From an uncultured Gammaproteobacteria bacterium (GTDB taxonomy: Bacteria > Pseudomonadota > Gammaproteobacteria > GCA-002705445 > GCA-002716945), in the NCBI GenBank assembly GCA_913043035.1, contig CAJWMM010000038.1:1-6096 (forward strand): a DNA stretch of 6,096 bases, given 5' to 3'. Of the stretch, positions 1 through 5,937 are shown piece after piece (the first letter of the stretch is position 1; every line of letters starts with the position of its first letter). Below the pieces are notes generated by a model, which worked only from the letters and a program-made list of their open reading frames with translations, was not told the DNA's origin and did no database searches. Made by a program: the position numbers and the translations under genes.

Positions 1-198
1 CTGTCTGAGTCCCAAATAAGTGAAATTATAGAAATGGCGTTGTCTGATGACGTACCATTTAAGACTATTGAAACAGAATATGGGATTAATTCTGATCAAA
101 TCAAAAGAATAATGAAAGATAATATATCACCACGTTCATATAAGATATGGCGTCAACGAGTTAAAGACTTTTCTGCACGCAGAAAATATTATAAGTAG
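1..198 (+). CDS. DUF2805 / TIGR03643 family small protein, 5' partial
   Basis: Reading frame 1 is open from the first base to a TAG stop at 196-198 and gives 65 residues. The sequence runs from LSESQISEIIEMALSDD, through PFKTIETEYGINSDQIKRIM, to SPRSYKIWRQRV and a basic tail ending RKYYK. This pattern (IIEMA, then PF..IE..YG, then a second helix, then a Ser-Tyr-Lys-Trp-Arg-Arg-Val block) is what I know from the DUF2805/TIGR03643 family. Those proteins are about 70-80 residues, of unknown function, and have a helix-turn-helix-like look. No ATG lies near the left edge; Met12 is inside the conserved part, so the true start is probably a few codons outside the window. It is cosdirectional with the peroxiredoxin 64 bp downstream, but that gene has its own promoter, so co-transcription is not required. 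Family assignment is from recognition, not a search. Confidence 0.75.
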   Translation: MSESQISEIIEMALSDDVPFKTIETEYGINSDQIKRIMKDNISPRSYKIWRQRVKDFSARRKYYK

Positions 199-200
199 TG

Positions 201-229
201 TTGATTTTATGTACACTGTGACTTAGAAT
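201..229 (+). promoter_or_regulatory. sigma70-like promoter of the peroxiredoxin gene
   Basis: A -35 element TTGATT (201-206) is followed by a 17-bp spacer and a -10 element TAGAAT (224-229), one base from TATAAT. The predicted transcription start is near 236, giving a leader of about 30 nt before the ATG at 269. The -10 lies entirely inside the palindrome at 223-237, so a protein bound there would block RNA polymerase. The promoter is inferred from spacing and similarity to the consensus only. Confidence 0.6.
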
Positions 230-237
230 GATTCTAA
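223..237. promoter_or_regulatory. perfect 7-1-7 palindrome, Fur-superfamily-like operator
   Basis: TTAGAAT-G-ATTCTAA is a perfect 7-bp inverted repeat around one central base. The 7-1-7 geometry and sequence are close to the PerR box (TTATAATNATTATAA) and also contain the core of the Irr-type box (TTAGAA-N3-TTCTAA). It covers the -10 of the peroxiredoxin promoter, the classical place for repression. Two imperfect copies lie upstream of the proteorhodopsin gene, which makes chance less likely. The regulator is not in the window. That it is a peroxide- or iron/haem-responsive Fur homologue is inference. Confidence 0.55.
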
Positions 238-255
238 ATTAATGTTAATCTAAGG

Positions 256-262
256 AAGGAGG
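256..262 (+). promoter_or_regulatory. Shine-Dalgarno of the peroxiredoxin gene (decides the start)
   Basis: AAGGAGG is a near-perfect Shine-Dalgarno. It ends directly against the ATG at 263 but sits 6 nt before the in-frame ATG at 269, so 269 is the better start. A weaker AAGG at 252-255 could serve the ATG at 263, so that start is not excluded. Confidence 0.6.
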
Positions 263-268
263 ATGAAA

Positions 269-811
269 ATGACGATACAAGTAGGTGATGCAATACCGAA
301 TATTAATTTCCAATTCAGAGAGGGTGATACAAGACCTGAAAAAGGGACATGCCCTGCTGGAGGAGAATTTGTAACACGCTCTAGTCATGAGCTGTTTTCA
401 GAGAAAAGAGTAATCATATTTTCGCTCCCAGGTGCTTTCACACCGACATGCTCAACATATCAACTACCAGGTTTTGATGAAAAATTTGAAGTATTTAAAG
501 AACAAGGCATAGATGAAATCTATGTTGTATCTGTCAATGATGCATTTGTTATGAATGCGTGGGCAGTTGATTGTAAGATTAAGAACATCAAAACTATACC
601 TGATGGTAATGCTGAATTTACCACAGCTATGGGAATGAATGTAGCCAAAGATAATCTTGGCTTTGGTCAAAGAAGTTGGAGATACGCTGCGATCATCAAT
701 GATTGTAAAGTTGAAAAAATCTTTGAAGAGCCTGGCAAATCAGATAATTTTGGCGAAGACCCATATGGTGAAACCTCACCTGAGAATTTACTAGAATACC
801 TACAAGCTTAA
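269..811 (+). CDS. Prx5-type peroxiredoxin (AhpC/TSA-redoxin superfamily)
   Basis: This is a 180-residue thiol peroxidase that reduces H2O2 and organic hydroperoxides, probably in the cytoplasm because no signal peptide is visible. The active-site block PGAFTPTCS (residues 54-62) gives peroxidatic Cys61 with Thr58. It is followed by LPGF and the Prx5-typical VVSVNDAFVMNAW (86-98), and by a GQRSWRY block (133-139) whose Arg135 matches the conserved active-site arginine. The start at 269 is chosen from the Shine-Dalgarno at 256-262 and because the family often begins M-T/I-V-G-D; the ATG at 263 would add two residues. The segment before the active site is about ten residues longer than in typical Prx5 proteins and carries Cys28 in KGTCPAGGEF. 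Other cysteines are Cys102 and Cys146. The resolving cysteine cannot be assigned by eye, and no glutaredoxin domain is fused. It converges on blh with no gap. The palindrome over its promoter suggests regulation by peroxide or iron. Confidence 0.93.
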   Translation: MTIQVGDAIPNINFQFREGDTRPEKGTCPAGGEFVTRSSHELFSEKRVIIFSLPGAFTPTCSTYQLPGFDEKFEVFKEQGIDEIYVVSVNDAFVMNAWAVDCKIKNIKTIPDGNAEFTTAMGMNVAKDNLGFGQRSWRYAAIINDCKVEKIFEEPGKSDNFGEDPYGETSPENLLEYLQA

Positions 812-1711
812 TTATTTTTTGCTTTCATAAAAAATATTTAGCATCAAGTGTGGGAGAGTGAGGCATGCTAGAAGAATGAATGTATATTTTACAATTATTA
901 TATCAATTGTATAGCTACTAAATTTAACTAGCATGCCAACAACAAAAGCCGTAAAAATAACTGAAGCGATTATAATAGTTATAAGGAATGATTTCATTGT
1001 GAAAATATCGGGTATTAGCTTTTCCTCGTAGATTGAAATGATATAGTGTTTCAGAGAGTGATGAAAACAGAAATAGAGTATAAATGAAATTAGTGGTGGA
1101 AGTATAATATATGATGGAATTAGAAAGAGATAGGGCAAGAACCTTACAATACCATTCGAATAAAACTTAAATATTACAAGAAAAAAATATATCAAAGAAA
1201 AGCTTTTGTTTATCTCAATAATATCTAGTTCTTTACTAATAATTTGCCCAAAAATAATAAAAACTTCGTTGGTATGAAATATTATAGGAAAGATAACTGG
1301 TATAGATCCCAGAATCAAGATATCAGAAATTGACATTTCGGAATATTTTTTGTGCATTAATTCTTCCATACCAAAGTGATATATTGCTAGGGCTAGGAAT
1401 AATACTAGCGATATTAGAGGTATGTAGTTCCATGCCATAAAGTACACGAGTGAGACCACTATATAACCAATAGTAAATAATGTTAGCCAGTTAGTTGTAG
1501 AGCTAAACAATCTTTTTGCAATTGAATAGTCAAAAAACCCATGTGGGAGACCGACTATAGCAATTAGTATAATCAGAGAATAGTATTGGAAATAATAATT
1601 AAATACACTTGGATATAGAAAGAATATAATAATACTCAGAATACATAGGTTTATTAGAAGAACTAATTGTATATTCTCAAATTTTTTTACTAAAGATTGA
1701 TCTGATTGCAT
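812..1711 (-). CDS. blh: Brp/Blh-type beta-carotene 15,15'-dioxygenase
   Basis: This membrane enzyme cleaves beta-carotene symmetrically into two retinals, the chromophore of the opsin encoded at the head of the cassette. The 299 residues are very hydrophobic, with several transmembrane segments. The family's histidine motifs are in the expected order: GLPHGFFDY (His57, Asp61), YHFG (His112), FCFHHSLKH (His217, His218, His222) and TLPHLML (His288). These histidines are presumed ligands of the active-site iron. The ATG at 1709-1711 overlaps the end of crtY by 35 bp, and no Shine-Dalgarno is visible upstream, which suggests translation coupled to crtY. No other ATG occurs early enough to leave GLPHG intact. 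It is the last gene of the cassette, and its TAA directly abuts the stop of the convergent peroxiredoxin gene. It is the most AT-rich gene here (13 G+C in the 60 bases 1201-1260). Confidence 0.92.
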   Translation of the reverse strand: MQSDQSLVKKFENIQLVLLINLCILSIIIFFLYPSVFNYYFQYYSLIILIAIVGLPHGFFDYSIAKRLFSSTTNWLTLFTIGYIVVSLVYFMAWNYIPLISLVLFLALAIYHFGMEELMHKKYSEMSISDILILGSIPVIFPIIFHTNEVFIIFGQIISKELDIIEINKSFSLIYFFLVIFKFYSNGIVRFLPYLFLIPSYIILPPLISFILYFCFHHSLKHYIISIYEEKLIPDIFTMKSFLITIIIASVIFTAFVVGMLVKFSSYTIDIIIVKYTFILLACLTLPHLMLNIFYESKK

Positions 1712-2786
1712 AATTTATAAATATTAATTTTGGCATGTTTAATATTATCTTTAAAATATCGCTAATAGAAGGTTTATCGGATAGAAACCTTATTACAGAA
1801 TTTGGATTATTTTTCTTGAACAAGTTAAACATAATATCTTTACTTATCGTTGGCTTATTAAATATAATTTTTAGCAGTACGTGGTCCATCTTTCTGAGAA
1901 TTTTCCATGTTACTGTTTTCAATGGATTTACTGTTGGAATTTTCTTTAGGTGGTTTGCGATATAGTCTGTCTGTCTCTGAATATTCATGAATGTATATCC
2001 TGTAGAAGATCTTGTAGCTCCACCACTTATACCAATTTTGTTAATATTTTCATACATTTTTGGGTCAACTGAAGTCATGGGAATGACGCCATACTCAGTT
2101 CTAATTACTTCGTAATCACTAGATATATTATCTTTGATGTACGCTTCAATAGCATTTGTCATTTCATTTTTTTTATATATTTTCGGAGAAAAATATGTAG
2201 ATTCAACTAGAATTGATCCATCGTTCTTTGGTAATACATAGAAGAAATGAAAATCTCTAGAATCTGTGAAATCCATAAGTTTAGGTGTTATCGTTTTTTT
2301 ATCATTTAATCTTATAAAGTATCCATGGAAAACTTGATACAAACTTGCTTCAATATTATCGTGTCGACTATCAAAGATATACTCTACTGATAAATTTTTG
2401 TTACCGACTTCAACATTATATTGCGTATGAACTTTATTAATTTTTTTTATATCCGCACCAAAGACTAGTTCAATGTTGGCAGATTCATCTAGTTGAGGGA
2501 TAACATAATCATCAAAATCATTCGAATCAATAGATACATAATTATAGTTACTACAATCAAGTAGAGTAGTATCTTTGTGTTTAACTTCTAAACAACTATA
2601 AGAGTTAGATTCTAGCTTATCAAAAGGATGAGGTTCACTCTTCCAATAGGACCAAGTCTTCCTGATTCGTTCTGATCTAGAAAATTTTTCAAGCACGCAT
2701 ATGCTCAGTCCTGAGTCTATAAGCTTGTATGCAAGACTTAAGCCAGCACAGCCTGCACCAATAATTGCAATATCATACTTTTCCAT
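1677..2786 (-). CDS. crtY: FAD-dependent lycopene beta-cyclase
   Basis: This enzyme converts lycopene to beta-carotene, the substrate of Blh. The 369 residues open with a dinucleotide-binding beta-alpha-beta motif, IIGAGCAGLSLAY (8-20), followed by VLEK (31-34). Later come the CrtY-typical QVFHGYFIR (151-159), FFYVLPKNDGSILVEST (181-197), GVIPM (233-237) and GGATRSSTGYTF (255-266). Glu195 sits where CrtY enzymes have their catalytic acidic residue. The usual DARG-like sequence appears here as FDSRH (138-142). The length is slightly below the usual 380-390. The ATG overlaps the crtB stop by 14 bp, and the closest AGGA is about 17 nt upstream, so translation is probably coupled to crtB. The 3' end overlaps blh by 35 bp. 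It has no relation to the CrtYcd or CruA/P cyclases that I can see. Confidence 0.92.
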   Translation of the reverse strand: MEKYDIAIIGAGCAGLSLAYKLIDSGLSICVLEKFSRSERIRKTWSYWKSEPHPFDKLESNSYSCLEVKHKDTTLLDCSNYNYVSIDSNDFDDYVIPQLDESANIELVFGADIKKINKVHTQYNVEVGNKNLSVEYIFDSRHDNIEASLYQVFHGYFIRLNDKKTITPKLMDFTDSRDFHFFYVLPKNDGSILVESTYFSPKIYKKNEMTNAIEAYIKDNISSDYEVIRTEYGVIPMTSVDPKMYENINKIGISGGATRSSTGYTFMNIQRQTDYIANHLKKIPTVNPLKTVTWKILRKMDHVLLKIIFNKPTISKDIMFNLFKKNNPNSVIRFLSDKPSISDILKIILNMPKLIFINYAIRSIFSKKI

Positions 2787-3606
2787 GAGTAAATGGTAAA
2801 TTCCTGAGAGCTAGATGTAGATCTTGATCGTGTGTTTGTTTTTTCTTATTAAATACATGTGACACTGCGAATTCAACTAAACACTGTAGTAGGATAATAA
2901 ATTTCTCGAATTTAGTAGTATGAATTTTTTTTATAAAATAATTTTTACGATTTTTGAGAATTTTTCTACCAATTGCCTGATACAGCCTCAATGATATAAG
3001 AATAGAGAATCTAGAGCCGAAAGGAATTTTTTTTATACCATGCAAAGCACTATTGTAATAATGTTCAGATATTTCGATTAGTTTAGTAATTTTATTGAAG
3101 AGATTATCTTTTTCATCCTCAGTGTCAACTTCAATATCCGTTATTATCTCTTCTGGTAGATAAATTCTATCCATATTCAAATCCTCAAAGACATCACGAC
3201 AAATATTTGTGATTTGCATGGCTATACCTAGATCTATTGCAAAATATTTATCATTTGAATTTCTTATATCTAGTAACTCACACATCATTAATCCAACACA
3301 ACCAGCTACTCTGTAAGAATAAATTATTAGATCGTCAATTTTTTTAAGCCTCTTAAAATTCCTATCTGAGTCAATACCTATTTTGAGTTGATTAATAATT
3401 TCATTACTTATCCTTAGGTCTGAGATTATCTTATCCACATCAGGATTTTTTATTTTTATATCACTATCTGCGCTATCATCATACTTTCTACAAAAAGCAT
3501 ATACATTCAAAACTTTATATCTCACTTTTGATGGCAGAAAAGAGGATGCTAGATAAAATGTTTTGCTATTTTCTTTGAGAATTGCGTAGTTTTCAGTTGA
3601 TGTCAT
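2773..3606 (-). CDS. crtB: phytoene synthase, shorter than usual
   Basis: This enzyme condenses two geranylgeranyl diphosphates into phytoene, the first committed carotenoid step. Both Asp-rich Mg-diphosphate sites are intact: YAFCRKYDDSAD (36-47, Asp43 and Asp47) and QITNICRDVFED (131-142, Asp138 and Asp142) followed by RIYLP. SKTFYLAS (14-21) and YRVAGCVGLMM (98-108) are also typical of the family. The protein has 277 residues against about 290-310 in well-known CrtB proteins. The deficit lies between Asp47 and Tyr96, where about 48 residues replace roughly 80, apparently removing one helix; the frame is clean and downstream motifs are normal. The ATG overlaps the crtI stop by 14 bp and has only a weak AGAAG upstream, so coupled translation is likely. 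Squalene synthase is the main alternative, but the motifs and neighbours favour CrtB. Confidence 0.93.
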   Translation of the reverse strand: MTSTENYAILKENSKTFYLASSFLPSKVRYKVLNVYAFCRKYDDSADSDIKIKNPDVDKIISDLRISNEIINQLKIGIDSDRNFKRLKKIDDLIIYSYRVAGCVGLMMCELLDIRNSNDKYFAIDLGIAMQITNICRDVFEDLNMDRIYLPEEIITDIEVDTEDEKDNLFNKITKLIEISEHYYNSALHGIKKIPFGSRFSILISLRLYQAIGRKILKNRKNYFIKKIHTTKFEKFIILLQCLVEFAVSHVFNKKKQTHDQDLHLALRNLPFTHGKV

Positions 3607-5068
3607 AGTCTTCTAGTATAAGTTTTTCTGTTGCTTTTGCTGTAGATATCACGCCAGGGACGCCAGCTCCTGGATGAGTACTAGCCCCCACAAAATATAG
3701 ATTATCATATTCCTTTGATTTATTTGAGTATCTAAAATATGCGGATTGTCTGAAAATGGGCTGAATTCCGAAACCACTCCCTACATAGGTATTAAGCTCA
3801 TTTTCAAAGTAATCAGGTGTAACAAAAAAGTGGTCCACAAGATTTTCTTTTACACCAGGCAATATATACTCATCAAGTATATCAAAAACAACACCACTAA
3901 ATTTTTTACCTGCTGTGTCCCAATCAATCTCACTCTGATTATTCGCTACTGGCGCAAGAACATAAAAAGAATCAGAATTTTGCTGTTGACCAGATGGATC
4001 AGTCTTGAGTGGTCTGTGTAGATAAAGGCTTGGGTCGTCAATAGGAGCTTTCTTATCAAAAATATCTGTTAATAATTCTTTATGTCTCTTATTAAATATT
4101 ATCGTATGGTGTTGTACATTGTCGTAGATCTTTTTAGTTGAAAAATATAAGACAAATAAGCTCATGGAATGCTTTAAAAGAAGTGGTTTGTTTGATAATT
4201 TTTTCGGCTTTCTCTTGATAATGGTCTTATAAAAAGTAGTAGGATCTGCATTACTTACCACCAGGTCTGCATCATAACTTCCATCGTTAGTATGAACTTG
4301 TGTAACAGAATTTTTTGAGGATGATATTGACTTTACCTCTACATTTTTAACACAATTCACGCCAACTTCATTTAAAAGTTGCTCTAATCCAGCAACAATA
4401 GATCTTGTTCCACCTTTTGCATAGTACACCCCCCATTTCCACTCTAGGTATTGTATAAGCAGATATATTGATGTCGTGGTGTAAGGATTTCCACCTATTA
4501 GCAGTGGGTGCATACTAAGTGCTTTCACAAGGTTCTCATCGCTAATATGTGATTCAACGGATGCATGCACTGATTTATAGAATTTTATTTTTAACAATTC
4601 AGGTAAATATGGAATCATGCTTTGAAGAGTTTTGAACGGTTTATCAGATAACTCTTCGTAAGCTGTTTTAAAAATTCTCTTAGATAGTTTGAGTAGTTTG
4701 ATATATCCTCTCGCATCTATTTTTGAATATTTTTCTTCTATCTGTTTAATCATTTCTCTTAAGTTATCACCATAATCAAAATATGTATGATCAGAGAAAA
4801 TAAATCTGTAGTAAGGTTTCACTCTGAGTAATTCATAATAATCACTCCAATTTTTATCATGCATAGTAAATAATTCTTCTATAAGGTATGGAGCAGTTAT
4901 GACAGTGGGGCCAGCATCATAGATAAACCCATTATGCTCTAATGCTCTTGCTCTTCCGCCAAAATTTGATTGTTTTTCAAGAACAGTAACATCAAAATTT
5001 TTCTTACGAAGTCTACAAGCTATTGCAAGGCCTCCAAAGCCGGAGCCTATTACTATTGCTTTTTTCAT
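3593..5068 (-). CDS. crtI: phytoene desaturase, CrtI type
   Basis: This FAD enzyme desaturates phytoene to lycopene, between CrtB and CrtY in the pathway. The 491 residues, normal for the family, start MKKAIVIGSGFGGLA with the GSGFGG dinucleotide-binding motif at 8-13. These are followed by VTVLEK (27-32), FGGRAR (36-41) and YDAGPTV. Near the C terminus lies the bacterial phytoene dehydrogenase signature LYFVGASTHPGAGVPGV followed by ISTAK (within 456-478). The ATG at 5066-5068 is chosen because the frame extends upstream only into a terminator hairpin, and the nucleotide-binding motif then begins at residue 4, as usual. No good Shine-Dalgarno precedes it; a T6 tract and AGAAATTCCA separate the hairpin from the ATG. 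The gene therefore looks weakly translated and depends on readthrough from the opsin gene or on an unseen promoter. Desaturation to lycopene (four steps) rather than neurosporene is inferred from the downstream cyclase. Confidence 0.95.
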   Translation of the reverse strand: MKKAIVIGSGFGGLAIACRLRKKNFDVTVLEKQSNFGGRARALEHNGFIYDAGPTVITAPYLIEELFTMHDKNWSDYYELLRVKPYYRFIFSDHTYFDYGDNLREMIKQIEEKYSKIDARGYIKLLKLSKRIFKTAYEELSDKPFKTLQSMIPYLPELLKIKFYKSVHASVESHISDENLVKALSMHPLLIGGNPYTTTSIYLLIQYLEWKWGVYYAKGGTRSIVAGLEQLLNEVGVNCVKNVEVKSISSSKNSVTQVHTNDGSYDADLVVSNADPTTFYKTIIKRKPKKLSNKPLLLKHSMSLFVLYFSTKKIYDNVQHHTIIFNKRHKELLTDIFDKKAPIDDPSLYLHRPLKTDPSGQQQNSDSFYVLAPVANNQSEIDWDTAGKKFSGVVFDILDEYILPGVKENLVDHFFVTPDYFENELNTYVGSGFGIQPIFRQSAYFRYSNKSKEYDNLYFVGASTHPGAGVPGVISTAKATEKLILEDYDIN

Positions 5069-5078
5069 TGGAATTTCT

Positions 5079-5110
5079 AAAAAACATAGGGCTCTCAATA
5101 GAGCCCTATG
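5079..5110 (-). terminator. intrinsic terminator after proteorhodopsin
   Basis: A perfect 11-bp stem (CATAGGGCTCT at 5085-5095 and AGAGCCCTATG at 5100-5110) with a 4-nt loop is followed, in minus-strand direction, by six T (complement of 5079-5084). It lies 12 nt beyond the opsin stop codon and ends about 10 nt before the crtI ATG. It should end most opsin transcripts and pass only a fraction into the crt genes. Confidence 0.88.
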
Positions 5111-5122
5111 TAATTGTTCAAA

Positions 5123-5881
5123 TTATGCAGTTTGTGCTGAATCTGAAATTGCAGCTGACCATATGAACACACCAAATGCGATCTTGTTCACGAAGTCTGC
5201 TAAGTTATAGATTAAGTTAAGGCTTGCAGGATCTACGCCACCCATTAGGTAGCCAAATAGATAACCAGCAGGGTAGATTGCCCAACCGACAAGAACTACC
5301 ATTCTACATGCTGAGAACGCTGATTGTGCTGCGGCGCTAACCGATGCGCTAACGGTACCAGCTTCGCCCATGAAGATTTCATATAGAATATAAAACCAAC
5401 CTGCTAAACCTACGATAAATCCAAGTACTGGGTTAATTACTCCAGCTTCACCTGCATATCCCGCGATAAGCATGACTAGTGTACCGACTAGTAGTCTCCA
5501 GAAGACACCTGCGCTAACTGCTGTTACTGCTGCAAGGATTAAATAGAATTCAATCATTTGTAGCGGTACAGTTAATACCCAGTCAATATATCTGAATACT
5601 GTTGGAGAAGTACCAGTATCAACCCAGACTTCCCTCATATAAAAATAATGCACAGCAGCTATAAGTGTTACTAGTGACATGATTGACAAAGATGTTTGCC
5701 ATTTGCCTGACACTCTGCTTCTTTCCATAAGGAAGAATACAGTGGCTGCAACCATTGCAATAGAGATAATCCAAAACGTCACACCCACGAGATCATTAGC
5801 TTGTAAATCGCCAGCATACGCTAGTGATGGAGCAAGTACTAAGACTGCAGTTGGCATGAATAAGGAAAATAATTTTTTCAT
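5123..5881 (-). CDS. proteorhodopsin, predicted blue-absorbing light-driven proton pump
   Basis: This is a 252-residue seven-helix retinal protein of the inner membrane that exports protons in light. Residues 1-23 form a signal peptide (MKKLFSLF..., ending AYA before Gly24), as in many proteorhodopsins. Helix C carries RYIDW with Arg97 and Asp100 (proton acceptor, Asp97 in green proteorhodopsin) and Glu111 (proton donor, Glu108), so the DTE pump motif is intact. His78 matches the conserved His75. The Schiff-base Lys233 lies in NLADFVNKIAFG with Asp229. The tuning position (105 in green proteorhodopsin) is Gln108, predicting blue absorption. A TTG 15 bp upstream overlaps the Shine-Dalgarno and is not the start; the ATG at 5881 has GAGGAG 7 nt before it. 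It is much richer in G+C than the crt genes and is followed by a strong terminator, both consistent with high expression. Phe155 probably occupies the site that is Gly in carotenoid-antenna rhodopsins. Confidence 0.97.
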   Translation of the reverse strand: MKKLFSLFMPTAVLVLAPSLAYAGDLQANDLVGVTFWIISIAMVAATVFFLMERSRVSGKWQTSLSIMSLVTLIAAVHYFYMREVWVDTGTSPTVFRYIDWVLTVPLQMIEFYLILAAVTAVSAGVFWRLLVGTLVMLIAGYAGEAGVINPVLGFIVGLAGWFYILYEIFMGEAGTVSASVSAAAQSAFSACRMVVLVGWAIYPAGYLFGYLMGGVDPASLNLIYNLADFVNKIAFGVFIWSAAISDSAQTA

Positions 5882-5888
5882 ATAAAAA

Positions 5889-5894
5889 CTCCTC
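5889..5894 (-). promoter_or_regulatory. Shine-Dalgarno of proteorhodopsin (decides the start)
   Basis: On the minus strand GAGGAG stands 7 nt before the ATG at 5881. An in-frame TTG at 5894-5896 overlaps this site and cannot be the real start. This is clearly the best ribosome binding site among the minus-strand genes. Confidence 0.75.
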
Positions 5895-5937
5895 AATTCC
5901 TAATATTTATGTGTGTTTCCACTCCTTTAAAGCACCA

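Noticed and set aside
464..670. Minus-strand frame of 68 codons inside the peroxiredoxin gene
   Set aside because: It is the shadow of a strongly conserved gene, with no promoter or ribosome binding site.
767..780. Hairpin GGTGA-AACC-TCACC near the end of the peroxiredoxin gene
   Set aside because: The stem is only 5 bp with no T tract on either side and lies in coding sequence, so it is not supported as a terminator.
791..800. CTAGAAT half-site in the peroxiredoxin 3' end as another operator copy
   Set aside because: It has no matching second half and lies inside a coding region far from a promoter.
1735..1965. Plus-strand frame of 76 codons inside crtY
   Set aside because: It is antisense to a clearly conserved gene, lacks a ribosome binding site, and its hydrophobicity is what AT-rich antisense frames give.
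3746..4021. Plus-strand frame of 91 codons inside crtI
   Set aside because: It is antisense to the conserved C-terminal half of CrtI, with no recognisable motif and no ribosome binding site.
5069..5098. Ten-residue upstream extension of crtI to an ATG at 5098
   Set aside because: That start lies in the terminator hairpin, and the added residues precede the usual MKKAIVIGSG start of the family.
5679..5885. Plus-strand frame of 68 codons inside the 5' part of proteorhodopsin
   Set aside because: It is antisense to the opsin signal peptide and first helices, with no family resemblance.
5882..5896. Five-residue upstream extension of proteorhodopsin to a TTG at 5896
   Set aside because: The TTG overlaps the Shine-Dalgarno GAGGAG, and the signal peptide starts naturally at the ATG at 5881.
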